From the NCBI GenBank assembly GCA_005787025.1, contig SYCH01000071.1, positions 1 to 10,166 of the forward strand: a DNA stretch of 10,166 nt. The letters are read 5' to 3'. Positions 1 to 6,885 of this stretch are shown here, one piece after another (within the stretch, counting starts at the first letter, position 1; each line of letters starts with the position of its first letter). The translations under genes and the position numbers were made by a program. Under the pieces are notes generated by a model that was not told where the DNA came from, made no database searches, and was given only the letters and a program-made list of their open reading frames with translations. This DNA comes from Actinomycetota bacterium (lineage in GTDB: Bacteria; Actinomycetota; Acidimicrobiia; Acidimicrobiales; Ilumatobacteraceae).

Positions 1-95
1 CCGAGGTGGAACAGCAACACGGCCATCACGGCCACGGCTCGAAGGCCGTCCAGGGCGTCGATGCGCGACGGGCCGACGCCCGATGTATCCCCCAC
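1..95 (-). CDS. Acyltransferase family 3 (OafA/YrhL-type) membrane protein, N-terminal fragment
   Basis: This is the start of a leftward gene that runs off the window edge; only 31 codons are visible. Reading from a GTG at 95, the protein begins MGDTSGVGPSR and continues into IDALDGLRAVAVMAVLLFH. That is the characteristic opening of acyltransferase-3 proteins: a short polar leader, the D-G-L-R-A-x-A-V motif, then the first membrane helix with its conserved His. The family consists of multi-pass inner-membrane enzymes that O-acylate glycans, lipids or antibiotics. The start is supported by a TAATCT hexamer (108 to 103) seven bases before the GTG, so the message is probably leaderless. It is divergent from the acyl-CoA dehydrogenase pair, and the intergenic region holds the first TCTGAC-N5-GTCAGA operator. 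The family call rests on the N-terminal motif only; the acceptor substrate is unknown. Confidence 0.72.
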   Translation of the reverse strand, partial: MGDTSGVGPSRIDALDGLRAVAVMAVLLFHL

Positions 96-102
96 GAAGG
101 CG

Positions 103-108
103 AGATTA
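103..108 (-). promoter_or_regulatory. Candidate -10 element of the acyltransferase gene
   Basis: TAATCT, read on the minus strand, ends seven bases before the GTG at 95. The spacing fits a leaderless transcript starting at or next to the start codon. I see no good -35 element. Confidence 0.5.
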
Positions 109-147
109 CTTCTGGTCGCCGTGAGGTGATGAGCCCGTGAGTCGTTT

Positions 148-164
148 TCTGACACAGCGTCAGA
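148..164. promoter_or_regulatory. Operator-like palindrome, copy 1 (TCTGAC-N5-GTCAGA)
   Basis: This is a perfect 6-base inverted repeat around the spacer ACAGC. The arms are identical to those of the copies at 4087 and 7749, and the right side extends to GTCAGATT in all three. It ends 18 bases before the TAACGT hexamer at 183, so it covers the expected -35 position of the acyl-CoA dehydrogenase operon. It also lies about 50 bases upstream of the divergent acyltransferase start. The geometry suits repression by a dimeric regulator such as a TetR-family protein; the regulator's identity is inference. Confidence 0.75.
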
Positions 165-182
165 TTCCGCGAGGCTGGCGAC

Positions 183-188
183 TAACGT
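183..188 (+). promoter_or_regulatory. Candidate -10 element of the acyl-CoA dehydrogenase operon
   Basis: TAACGT fits TAnnnT and ends nine bases before the ATG at 198. No Shine-Dalgarno sequence is present between them, so the transcript is probably leaderless. The operator at 148-164 takes the place of a -35 element. Confidence 0.5.
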
Positions 189-197
189 CTGCTCGTC

Positions 198-1346
198 ATG
201 GACCTGCGCGAAACCGTCGATGAGGCCGCCTTCCGCCTCGAAGCACGTACGTGGCTGGAAGCCAACGTTCCCGATTCATCGCTTCCCAGCTTCGACACCG
301 CCGAGGGCTTCGCTCTGCATCGTCAGTGGGAGAAGAAGTTGTACGACGGTCGCTGGTCGGCGGTGTCGTGGCCCGAGCAGTACGGCGGTCGCGGCGCCGA
401 CTACATCAAGTGGCTCATCTTCGAGGAGGAGTACTACCGCGCCGGCGCACCCGGTCGCGTGAACCAGAACGGCATCTTCCTCCTCGGTCCCACCATCATG
501 GAAGTGGGCACCGACACGCAGAAGGAGAGGTTCCTCCCCACCATGGCCTCGTCGGAGATCGTGTGGGGCCAGGCGTGGAGCGAACCGAACGCGGGCAGCG
601 ATCTGGCCGGCATCAAGAGCAAGGCCCTGCGCGATGGCGACGACTGGATCCTGAACGGCCAGAAGATCTGGGCCAGTCGCGCCGTGTGGGCCGACTGGTG
701 TTTCGGCATCTTCCGCACCGACCCCGAGGCCGAACGTCACCGCGGGCTCACCTTCATTCTGTGCCCGCTCGATCTACCCGGCATCACGGTGCGCCCCATC
801 GCTCAACTCGATGGTGACACCGGCTTCGCCGAGATCTTCTTCGACGACGTGCGTGTGCCGGTCGAGAACACCCTCGGTGAGGTGAACAAGGGATGGGGCG
901 TCGCCATGGCCACCGCCGGCTTCGAACGCGGAGTCAGCCTGCGCAGTCCGGCACGATTCAGCGAAGCCGTCAATCGACTGGTGGCTTTGTGGAAGCGACT
1001 CGGCGACAAGTCCGACACCGCGCTCGCCGACGCCGTCACCGACGTCTGGATGCAAGCCGAGGGCTATCGCCTGCACACGTACCAGACGGTCACCGGAATG
1101 TTGGAGGGTCGCCCGATCGGCGCCGAGGCCAGTCTGAACAAGATCTTCTGGAGCGAGATGGACGTGCGCATCCACGAGATCGCGTTGCAGATCATCGGGC
1201 CGGAGGCCGAACGCATGGAGGGTCCCCTCGAGCGTTGGGTGGACGGATTCCTCTTCTCCTTGAGTGGTCCCATCTACGCCGGCACCCACGCGATCCAACG
1301 CAACATCATCGCCGACCGCGTCCTGCAGTTGCCCAAGGGAATGTGA
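198..1346 (+). CDS. Acyl-CoA dehydrogenase, large (catalytic) subunit of a FadE pair
   Basis: This 382-aa flavoprotein should introduce an alpha,beta double bond into an acyl-CoA, passing electrons to ETF. Visible signatures are WSEPNAGSD (residues 127-135, the flavin/substrate loop), LNGQKIW (152-158), the FFDDVRVP strand (214-221) and the C-terminal YAGTHAIQRNIIADRVLQLP (360-379). The usual MCAD catalytic Glu (Y-E-G-T) is Ala361 here. Glu243 in GFERG lies where isovaleryl-CoA dehydrogenase carries its base (LDLER), so it is the likely catalytic residue. The R-x-Q-F-G flavin motif normally found after this point is absent but present in the next protein. This is the pattern of actinobacterial alpha2-beta2 enzymes such as FadE28/FadE29 and FadE31/FadE32. 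The sizes (382 + 319) resemble FadE31 with FadE32/33, which act in steroid ring degradation. The specific substrate is not determinable. The start is the ATG after the -10 hexamer at 183; no alternative is needed. Confidence 0.92.
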   Translation: MDLRETVDEAAFRLEARTWLEANVPDSSLPSFDTAEGFALHRQWEKKLYDGRWSAVSWPEQYGGRGADYIKWLIFEEEYYRAGAPGRVNQNGIFLLGPTIMEVGTDTQKERFLPTMASSEIVWGQAWSEPNAGSDLAGIKSKALRDGDDWILNGQKIWASRAVWADWCFGIFRTDPEAERHRGLTFILCPLDLPGITVRPIAQLDGDTGFAEIFFDDVRVPVENTLGEVNKGWGVAMATAGFERGVSLRSPARFSEAVNRLVALWKRLGDKSDTALADAVTDVWMQAEGYRLHTYQTVTGMLEGRPIGAEASLNKIFWSEMDVRIHEIALQIIGPEAERMEGPLERWVDGFLFSLSGPIYAGTHAIQRNIIADRVLQLPKGM

Positions 1347-1349
1347 GCC

Positions 1350-2309
1350 ATGAAGTTCTCCTTCACCGACGACCAACGACTCTTCGCCGAGGGATTGCGC
1401 GAACTGCTCGCCAACGAGTGCCCGCCGACGCTGGTGCGCGACGTCTGGGAGAACGGCACCGGCCACTCCCCCGAACTGTGGGCGCACCTGTCGGGCATGG
1501 GGGTGCTCTCGATGCTCGCGCCCGAATCCGCCGGCGGCATGGGCGGTTCCTTCGTGGATGCCATCCTGCTCTTCCAGGAACTCGGACGCGCCGCCGTGCC
1601 GGGCCCGGTGCTCGAGCACATGGCGGTCGCCGCACCGGCCTTGGCCTCCACGACGTTCGGCGCATCGCTGATCGCGGGTGACTCCATCGCGACGTTGTGG
1701 GTGGACGACTCCCCGTACGTGGCGCACGCCGGTGTGGCCGACCTGATCCTGCGCGACGATCACGTGCTCGAATCCTTCCGAACGACCGACGCCCACGGCA
1801 TGGACGGCGGTCGTCGTTTGTTCACCGTCAGCGGTGGCAATCGCACGGATGCCACCCCGAACGTCGCCGGCCTCGATCCGTTCGATGCCATGGCGTTGGC
1901 CTCGGCCGCGTATCTGATCGGACTCTCCGAGCGCATGATCGAGATCGCGGCCGAGTACGCCCGCGTGCGCGAGCAGTTCGGCAAACCGATCGGATCGTTC
2001 CAGGCGGTGAAGTACCTCATGTCCGATGCACTGCTCAAGGTCGAGTTTGCCAAGGCACCCACGTATCGTGCGGCGTTCTCGGCCTCCATCGGAGCCGACA
2101 CGCTGGTCCGCGACATCAGCATGGCCAAGGCGCTCGCCAGTGAGGCGGCCTACCGCACCAGTCGCAGCACCATGCAGGTGCACGGTGGAATCGGCTACAC
2201 GTGGGAAGCCGATCTGCAACTGTTCATGAAGAAGTCCTGGGCACTCATGCGTTCGTACGGAGACGCCAACTTCCATCGTCGTCGCGTTTCCGGATTCGTT
2301 CTGGCCTGA
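1350..2309 (+). CDS. Acyl-CoA dehydrogenase, small subunit of a FadE pair
   Basis: This 319-aa protein starts three bases after the stop of the large subunit, with AAGGGA about nine bases upstream as a ribosome binding site, so the two are co-translated. It has the N-terminal helical domain (FTDDQRLF, 5-12; LAPESAGGMGG, 56-66). The middle beta domain is shortened and lacks the S/T-E-P-x-A-G-S-D loop. It keeps the flavin-binding elements missing from its partner: VREQFGKPIGSFQ (206-218) and QVHGGIGYTWEAD (276-288). The family usually has about 380 residues; 319 is typical of non-catalytic small subunits in actinobacterial FadE heterotetramers such as FadE28, FadE32 and FadE33. I infer that the two proteins assemble and share FAD sites. 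An independent homo-oligomeric enzyme is unlikely given the missing loop. Confidence 0.9.
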   Translation: MKFSFTDDQRLFAEGLRELLANECPPTLVRDVWENGTGHSPELWAHLSGMGVLSMLAPESAGGMGGSFVDAILLFQELGRAAVPGPVLEHMAVAAPALASTTFGASLIAGDSIATLWVDDSPYVAHAGVADLILRDDHVLESFRTTDAHGMDGGRRLFTVSGGNRTDATPNVAGLDPFDAMALASAAYLIGLSERMIEIAAEYARVREQFGKPIGSFQAVKYLMSDALLKVEFAKAPTYRAAFSASIGADTLVRDISMAKALASEAAYRTSRSTMQVHGGIGYTWEADLQLFMKKSWALMRSYGDANFHRRRVSGFVLA

Positions 2310-2314
2310 TCGGC

Positions 2315-2320
2315 TAGAAC
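2315..2320 (+). promoter_or_regulatory. Possible -10 element of the TSUP permease gene
   Basis: TAGAAC lies six bases before the ATG at 2327, within the 17-base gap after the dehydrogenase stop. There is no Shine-Dalgarno sequence for the permease, which favours a leaderless transcript. The hexamer is imperfect (last base C), and read-through from upstream remains possible. Confidence 0.35.
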
Positions 2321-2326
2321 TGTCCC

Positions 2327-3106
2327 ATGCCATCCGACGTCGCCCGGTATTCGATCGGGCGCGTCGTCGTCATCGGTGTGGGCGCCGGGCTCCTGTCGGG
2401 CATGTTCGGCGTCGGTGGAGGAATCCTCGTCGTCCCCGCTCTGGTGATGATGTTGCGCTTCGATCAACGACTCGCCAATGGCACGTCGCTCGGTGCGGTG
2501 CTTCCGATCTCGGTGGCCAGCCTCTTCACCTATTGGAGCCACGACAACGTGGATTGGGCGATGGCGCTGTGGCTGGTCGTCGGCGCTCTGGGGGGCGCGA
2601 TTCTCGGCACCAAATGGATCCACGTGCTTCCGCGCAAGGTGCTCGGTTACCTCTTCGCCGTGATGCTGATCGCCACCGCCATTCGACTCTTCATCCCCAT
2701 GTCGGCCGACGGTCGCGACGCCATCACGGCGGTGACGGCGATCGCCTTGGTGGCCATCGGTTTGGTCACCGGAACGCTCGCCGGCCTGCTCGGCATCGGT
2801 GGCGGAGTGGTGATGGTGCCGGCGATGATCGTGTTCTTCAGCGAATTGAACGTGGTGGCCAAGGGAACGTCGGTCGCGGTCATCATCCCCACCTCGATCA
2901 TGGGAACCTGGCGCAACTGGAAGGCCGACAACATCGACCTGAAAGTGGCCGCCGTCGTCGGCTTCGGTGGCATCGTCTCGGCGGTGGCCGGAGGCGTGAT
3001 CGCGGACCAGATGTCGGAGGACCTGTCGAACATCCTGTTCGCCTCGCTGGTGTTGGTGGTGGCGACGCGAATGATCGTCGATCTACGTCGTGACACCTCC
3101 GGCTGA
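2327..3106 (+). CDS. TauE/SafE (TSUP) family membrane permease
   Basis: This is a 259-aa, strongly hydrophobic protein with about seven to eight predicted membrane helices. An internal duplication is plain. GLLSGMFGVGGGILVVPAL (21-39) is repeated as GTLAGLLGIGGGVVMVPAM (149-167), and each copy is followed by a GTS motif (NGTSLGAVLP at 51, KGTSVAVIIP at 179). Both pairs are offset by 128 residues. The glycine-rich G-x-G-G-G and P motifs identify TSUP, a family of anion transporters linked to sulfite, sulfoacetate, taurine-derived and other organic anions. It lies 17 bases after the dehydrogenase pair on the same strand and may be co-transcribed with it or use its own promoter. The next gene converges, with a 10-base gap. 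The substrate cannot be assigned. It could move a carboxylate for the neighbouring catabolic enzymes or export sulfite; both are inference. Confidence 0.88.
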   Translation: MPSDVARYSIGRVVVIGVGAGLLSGMFGVGGGILVVPALVMMLRFDQRLANGTSLGAVLPISVASLFTYWSHDNVDWAMALWLVVGALGGAILGTKWIHVLPRKVLGYLFAVMLIATAIRLFIPMSADGRDAITAVTAIALVAIGLVTGTLAGLLGIGGGVVMVPAMIVFFSELNVVAKGTSVAVIIPTSIMGTWRNWKADNIDLKVAAVVGFGGIVSAVAGGVIADQMSEDLSNILFASLVLVVATRMIVDLRRDTSG

Positions 3107-3116
3107 CGCGCCGTTC

Positions 3117-4040
3117 TCATCGTCGTGCGGCGACGACCTCCGTGAGTCGATCGAGCATGCGCGGATCACTGGTGGCCGGCACCACGATGAATTCGTCGGC
3201 ACCGGCCGCTTCGACCGCATCGAGCAGATCGGCCAATGCCGACGGATCGTGAAGCGGCATCGCTTCGGAGAGGCCCTTGGCCAACTCCGGTGAGAACACC
3301 TTCAGGTACGCCTCGGCGAAGTTCCGCAACGTCGACTTCGCCCCGTCGCCGAGCGCCACGAACGATCCGGTGACGAGTCGCGGCGCATCGATGCGTCCGG
3401 CGTCGGACCACGCCGCCTCGGTGGCACGGAAGAGTTTCGCCGCCTCCCCGGGGTCACCGAGCAAGGTGAAGCCACTCACACCGATCGCCCACTTGGCCGC
3501 GCGAGCCAACGACTTGGGCCCCATCGCCGACGCCATGATCGGCGGGCCTCCGGCCTGCAACGGCGCCGGACCCACACGCTCTCCGTCGGCGGCCGCTCCA
3601 CCGGCCCACAACCGCTTCATCTCCACCACGGCCTCGTCGAGACGACGATGCCGACCGGCGAACGGCGACCCCAACGCCGCGTAATCCTGCTGGCGTCCTC
3701 CCACACCGACCGCCACCTCGACGCGTCCGCCCGACACCACGTCCATCGACGCCAGTTCCTTGGCCACCAACGCCGGTGCGTGCCATGGCAACACAGCGAC
3801 GTTCACCAGGATGCGCACCCGCTCGGTCAGGGCCGCGGCAGCGGTGCACAAGGTGAAGCCGTCGAGGTTGTGGAAGGTGATTCGCTCGCCCGCCGACAGG
3901 CTGGAAAATGGGCCCTCGTCGACCCCGCGACACCAGGTCGACAACCGGCCCCGATCGAGGCCCTCGGCCATCTGCGGCAGGGCCACCCCTACCGTCATCC
4001 GGCGGGACGTCGTGGGCGTCGAGGGCGGGGTCGTGGACAT
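3117..4040 (-). CDS. LLM-class (probably F420-dependent) oxidoreductase
   Basis: This is a 307-aa luciferase-like TIM-barrel protein. Recognisable elements are VGVALPQM (17-24, first strand), LTERVRILVNVAVLPWHAP (71-89) and LVAKELASMDVVSGGRVEVA (91-110), followed by VGVGGRQQDYAALG (111-124). The P-x-x-x-A-K-E-x-A-S-x-D-x-x-S-x-G-R pattern is the family hallmark. A conserved later element is GGPPIMASAMGPKSLARAAKWAIG (164-187). Relatives use reduced F420 or FMNH2 to reduce or oxygenate their substrates. In actinobacteria, F420 members are common in steroid and lipid loci, which is why I favour F420. I chose the ATG at 4040 because a TACTCT hexamer lies six bases before it (leaderless). A second ATG at 3998 (MTVGVALPQM) would give 293 aa and looks more like a family N-terminus. 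The frame stays open upstream to 4286, but that part overlaps the divergent gene. Function beyond the class is unknown. Confidence 0.85.
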   Translation of the reverse strand: MSTTPPSTPTTSRRMTVGVALPQMAEGLDRGRLSTWCRGVDEGPFSSLSAGERITFHNLDGFTLCTAAAALTERVRILVNVAVLPWHAPALVAKELASMDVVSGGRVEVAVGVGGRQQDYAALGSPFAGRHRRLDEAVVEMKRLWAGGAAADGERVGPAPLQAGGPPIMASAMGPKSLARAAKWAIGVSGFTLLGDPGEAAKLFRATEAAWSDAGRIDAPRLVTGSFVALGDGAKSTLRNFAEAYLKVFSPELAKGLSEAMPLHDPSALADLLDAVEAAGADEFIVVPATSDPRMLDRLTEVVAARR

Positions 4041-4046
4041 GGGTCG

Positions 4047-4052
4047 AGAGTA
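4047..4052 (-). promoter_or_regulatory. Candidate -10 element of the LLM oxidoreductase gene
   Basis: TACTCT on the minus strand ends six bases before the ATG at 4040. This suggests a leaderless transcript and supports that start over the downstream ATG at 3998. Confidence 0.5.
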
Positions 4053-4083
4053 CTCCCGGCCCTGCTCAGAAGGATCACGCGCA

Positions 4084-4106
4084 GAATCTGACACACCGTC
4101 AGATTC
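4084..4106. promoter_or_regulatory. Operator-like palindrome, copy 2 (longest: 9-base arms)
   Basis: Arms GAATCTGAC and GTCAGATTC form a perfect 9-base inverted repeat around the spacer ACACC. The 17-base core (4087-4103) has the same arms as the copies at 148 and 7749. It sits between the divergent LLM oxidoreductase (start 4040) and amidohydrolase (start 4126). Its right end is nine bases from the TACCCT hexamer of the amidohydrolase promoter, so it covers the -35 region. It is the most symmetric of the three copies and probably the strongest binding site. Confidence 0.78.
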
Positions 4107-4112
4107 GGGTGC

Positions 4113-4118
4113 TACCCT
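4113..4118 (+). promoter_or_regulatory. Candidate -10 element of the amidohydrolase-ligase operon
   Basis: TACCCT (TAnnnT) ends seven bases before the ATG at 4126, the position expected for a leaderless transcript. No Shine-Dalgarno sequence is present. Confidence 0.52.
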
Positions 4119-4125
4119 CCCCTGC

Positions 4126-5334
4126 ATGCGTGAACTGCCCAAGATCATTTCTGTCGACGACCACGTGACCGAGCCGGCCACGGTCTGGACCGACCGCCTC
4201 CCGAAGAAGTACCACGACGTGGGCCCGCGCATCGAGCGCCTGCCCGTCAAGGAGATGACGTTCATCGGCGGCAAGTTCACCGCCATCCCCGGCGAGAAGG
4301 GCGACGAGGGCCCGTTGGCCGACTGGTGGTTCTACGAGGACCTGCGCCGTCCGCTCACGCGCCTCGACACCGCCGTCGGTTTCGAACGCGACGAAGTCAC
4401 CGTCACCGGCATCACCTACGACGAGATGCGTCAGGGCAGCTACAAGTTGAAGGAACGTCTCGAGGACATGGACGTCGCGGGTATCGAGGCCTCGCTCTGT
4501 TTCCCCACGTTCCCGCGTTTCTGCGGCCAGACCTTCTATGAGGCCCAGGACAAAGAACTCGCCATGCTCGGCGTGCACGCCTACAACGACTGGATGCACG
4601 ACGAGTGGTGCGGTGAGTCCGGTGGTCGCATGTTGCCGTTGGGCCTCATCCCGCTGTGGGATCCGCAGGCCGCCGCCAACGAGATTCGTCGCAACGCCGC
4701 GCGTGGCTTCCGCGCCGTGGCCTTCAGCGAGATCCCCTCGAACCTCAACCTGCCCAGCATTCACGACGCCGACGGCTACTGGTTGCCGTTCTTCGAGGCC
4801 TGCAACGACACCGGCACCGTCATCTGCATGCACATCGGGTCCGGATCCAAGATGCCCAGCACGTCGCCCGACGCGCCCGCCGCCGTGGGCTCCACGCTCA
4901 CGTTCGCCAACTGCTGCTTCAGCATGGTCGACTGGCTGATGAGCGGTCACTTCACCCAGTTCCCCGACCTGAAGATCGCCTACAGCGAGGGTCAGATCGG
5001 CTGGATCCCCTACATCCTCGAGCGCGCCGATCGCGTGTGGGAGGACAACCGCGGTTGGGGCGGCATCGCCGACAAGGTTCTCGAGCCGCCGAGCGAGTTG
5101 TTCAAGAAGCACGTGTACGGATGTTTCTTCGACGACCCGCACGGTCTGCGTTCGCTCGTCGAGATCGGTGAGGACAACGTCACCTACGAGTGCGACTACC
5201 CGCACTCGGACTCCACGTGGCCGCACACCGCCAAGATCGCGTACGAGCAGACCCTCGGTCTCACCGACGAGCAGGTGTACAAGGTGATCCGCGGCAACGC
5301 CATCAAGATGCTCGGCATCACCCACCTGAAGTAA
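4126..5334 (+). CDS. Amidohydrolase-2 family metal-dependent hydrolase or decarboxylase
   Basis: This 402-aa protein belongs to the amidohydrolase-related (ACMSD-like) TIM-barrel family, whose members hydrolyse or decarboxylate using one active-site metal. Visible probable metal or catalytic residues are the N-terminal SVDDHVTEP (9-17, D-x-H type rather than strict H-x-H), His236 in ICMHIGSGS, His275 and Glu289 in the GHFTQFPDLKIAYSEGQIGW stretch, and Asp357 in YECDYPHSDSTWP. The ending IRGNAIKMLGI (388-398) is a typical family C-terminus. The frame is open upstream to 3760, but that extension would run through the operator, the promoter and the opposite-strand gene, so the ATG at 4126 is the sensible start. 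The next gene, a FadD3-like ligase, begins two bases after the stop, implying a shared transcript and coupled translation. The enzyme may therefore act on a substrate or product of the ligase pathway. The precise reaction is unknown. Confidence 0.88.
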   Translation: MRELPKIISVDDHVTEPATVWTDRLPKKYHDVGPRIERLPVKEMTFIGGKFTAIPGEKGDEGPLADWWFYEDLRRPLTRLDTAVGFERDEVTVTGITYDEMRQGSYKLKERLEDMDVAGIEASLCFPTFPRFCGQTFYEAQDKELAMLGVHAYNDWMHDEWCGESGGRMLPLGLIPLWDPQAAANEIRRNAARGFRAVAFSEIPSNLNLPSIHDADGYWLPFFEACNDTGTVICMHIGSGSKMPSTSPDAPAAVGSTLTFANCCFSMVDWLMSGHFTQFPDLKIAYSEGQIGWIPYILERADRVWEDNRGWGGIADKVLEPPSELFKKHVYGCFFDDPHGLRSLVEIGEDNVTYECDYPHSDSTWPHTAKIAYEQTLGLTDEQVYKVIRGNAIKMLGITHLK

Positions 5335-5336
5335 CC

Positions 5337-6869
5337 GTGCTCACCATCCCGCAGGTCGTGCGGGCGGCCGCCGAGTTCGGCGACCGTGAAGCGTTGGTCG
5401 CGGGTGACCGTCGTTGGACGTTCCGCGAACTGATCCACGAAGTCGAACGTTGCGCCCGGTCGTTCGTCGCCCTCGGTCTCGCCCCCCATGAGCGTGTGGC
5501 CGTGTGGGCACCCAACTCGCCGGAGTGGATGTTCGCCGCCCTCGGCGCGCAGATGGTCGGTGGCGTGCTCGTGCCGATCAACACCCGCTTCAAGGGCGCC
5601 GAGGCCGCCTACGTGATCGAGCGAAGCGGCGCCTCGTTCCTCTTCGTCCAGAACGGATTCCTCGACATCGACTACGCGTCCGAGGTGAGCGGTCACCCCA
5701 CACCGTCGTTGGTTCACGTGGTCGACGTCGCCGCGCCCTCCTGGGACGACTTCGTCCGTGCCGGGGAGGGCGTCTCTGCGTCGGTGCTCGCCGAGCGCGA
5801 GGGTGCCGTGCAGCCCGACGATCTCTGCGACATCATCTTCACGTCGGGAACCACCGGTCGCCCCAAGGGCGTGATGTCGCGTCACGATCAGACGATCCGG
5901 GTGTTCCGGGAATGGTCGGCGATCGTCGGACTCGATGCGGACGATCGCTACCTCATCGTCAACCCGTTCTTCCACACCTTCGGTTACAAGGCCGGATTCC
6001 TGTCGTGTCTGCTACGTGGGACGGCGATGTTGCCGCTGGCGGTGTTCGACGTTCCCGAGGTTCTGCGCATGATCGGTGCCGAACGAATCACCGCGCTCCC
6101 CGGGCCACCGACCCTGTACCTCAGCATCCTGAACCACCCCGAGCGCGACGCGTTCGACCTGTCCTCGTTGCGTCTCGCGGTCACCGGCGCCGCCGCGGTC
6201 CCCGTGGAAATGATCCGTCGCATGCGTGAGGAACTGTCCTTCGACGTCATCCTCACCGCCTACGGACTCACCGAGTCCACCGGAACCATCACGATGTGCC
6301 GACCCGATGACGACCCCGAGACGATTTCGTCCACCAGTGGTCGCGCCATCACCGACATCGAGGTGCGCGTCGTCGACCAGGACAACGTCGAGGTTCCGCG
6401 GGGAACCGCCGGCGAGATCGTGTGTCGCGGCTACAACGTGATGCCCGGATACTTCGCCGACCCGGTCGCCACCGCTGACACCGTCGACGACGACGGCTGG
6501 TTGCACACCGGCGACATCGGCGTCATGGACACGCGCGGATACGTGACCATCACCGACCGCCTGAAGGACATGTTCATCGTCGGTGGGTTCAACGCCTATC
6601 CAGCCGAGATCGAGAACGCGCTGCTCGGTCATCCGGCGGTGGCCCAAGTGGCCGTGGTCGGTCGGCCCGACGAGCGCATGGGTGAGGTGGGACACGCGTT
6701 CGTCGTTCGACGAGCGGGCGAGGGCGTGGGATCGGACGAGCTCATCGAATGGGCGCGGGAGCGGATGGCCAATTACAAGGTTCCGCGTGGCATCACCTTC
6801 GTGGAGTCACTTCCTCTGAACGCCAGTGGCAAGGTGTTGAAGTTCGAGTTGCGCGAACGCCTGCGCTGA
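5337..6869 (+). CDS. FadD3-like AMP-forming acyl-CoA ligase
   Basis: This 510-aa member of the ANL superfamily activates a carboxylic acid as an acyl-adenylate and then a CoA thioester. All core motifs are present: FTSGTTGRPKG (168-178), YGLTES (309-314), TGDIG (391-395, adenosine-ribose Asp), RLKDMFIVGGFN (408-419, hinge) and the catalytic Lys499 in NASGKVLKFE. From memory, the stretch NPFFHTFGYKAG, then ITALPGPPTLY and DLSSLRLAVTGAA, closely resembles mycobacterial FadD3, the ligase for the steroid C/D-ring acid HIP. Other substrates are possible, so I do not assign the symbol. I chose the GTG start at 5337 because it lies two bases after the amidohydrolase stop and the protein then begins MLTIPQVVRAAAEFGDREAL, as the family does. 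The ribosome binding site is weak, suggesting translational coupling. It converges with the dioxygenase gene, 16 bases away. Confidence 0.92.
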   Translation: MLTIPQVVRAAAEFGDREALVAGDRRWTFRELIHEVERCARSFVALGLAPHERVAVWAPNSPEWMFAALGAQMVGGVLVPINTRFKGAEAAYVIERSGASFLFVQNGFLDIDYASEVSGHPTPSLVHVVDVAAPSWDDFVRAGEGVSASVLAEREGAVQPDDLCDIIFTSGTTGRPKGVMSRHDQTIRVFREWSAIVGLDADDRYLIVNPFFHTFGYKAGFLSCLLRGTAMLPLAVFDVPEVLRMIGAERITALPGPPTLYLSILNHPERDAFDLSSLRLAVTGAAAVPVEMIRRMREELSFDVILTAYGLTESTGTITMCRPDDDPETISSTSGRAITDIEVRVVDQDNVEVPRGTAGEIVCRGYNVMPGYFADPVATADTVDDDGWLHTGDIGVMDTRGYVTITDRLKDMFIVGGFNAYPAEIENALLGHPAVAQVAVVGRPDERMGEVGHAFVVRRAGEGVGSDELIEWARERMANYKVPRGITFVESLPLNASGKVLKFELRERLR

Positions 6870-6885
6870 TCCCGACGGGTTTGCC

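Noticed and set aside
774..2333. A 519-codon open frame on the minus strand opposite the two acyl-CoA dehydrogenases
   Set aside because: It is a shadow of high-GC codon bias: low-complexity His/Gly/Arg/Val-rich translation with no family motif, whereas both plus-strand genes have complete motifs. It also spans the boundary of two real genes.
3760..4125. An upstream in-frame extension of the amidohydrolase
   Set aside because: It would overlap the opposite-strand LLM gene and run through its promoter, the palindromic operator and the -10 hexamer. The extra residues look non-coding, and the family begins near the ATG at 4126.
4099..5325. A 408-codon minus-strand open frame opposite the amidohydrolase
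   Set aside because: It mirrors the amidohydrolase almost exactly and is rich in Val, Gly, Glu and His repeats without motifs. The plus-strand protein is unmistakable.
5190..5336. An upstream in-frame extension of the FadD3-like ligase
   Set aside because: It lies entirely inside the amidohydrolase coding region, and the ligase family N-terminus begins at the GTG at 5337.
6871..6879. CCCGACGGG followed by a short T run between convergent genes, as a possible terminator
   Set aside because: The stem is at most four base pairs with a one-base loop and only three T residues follow, so there is no credible hairpin. The 3107-3116 convergent gap likewise shows no terminator.
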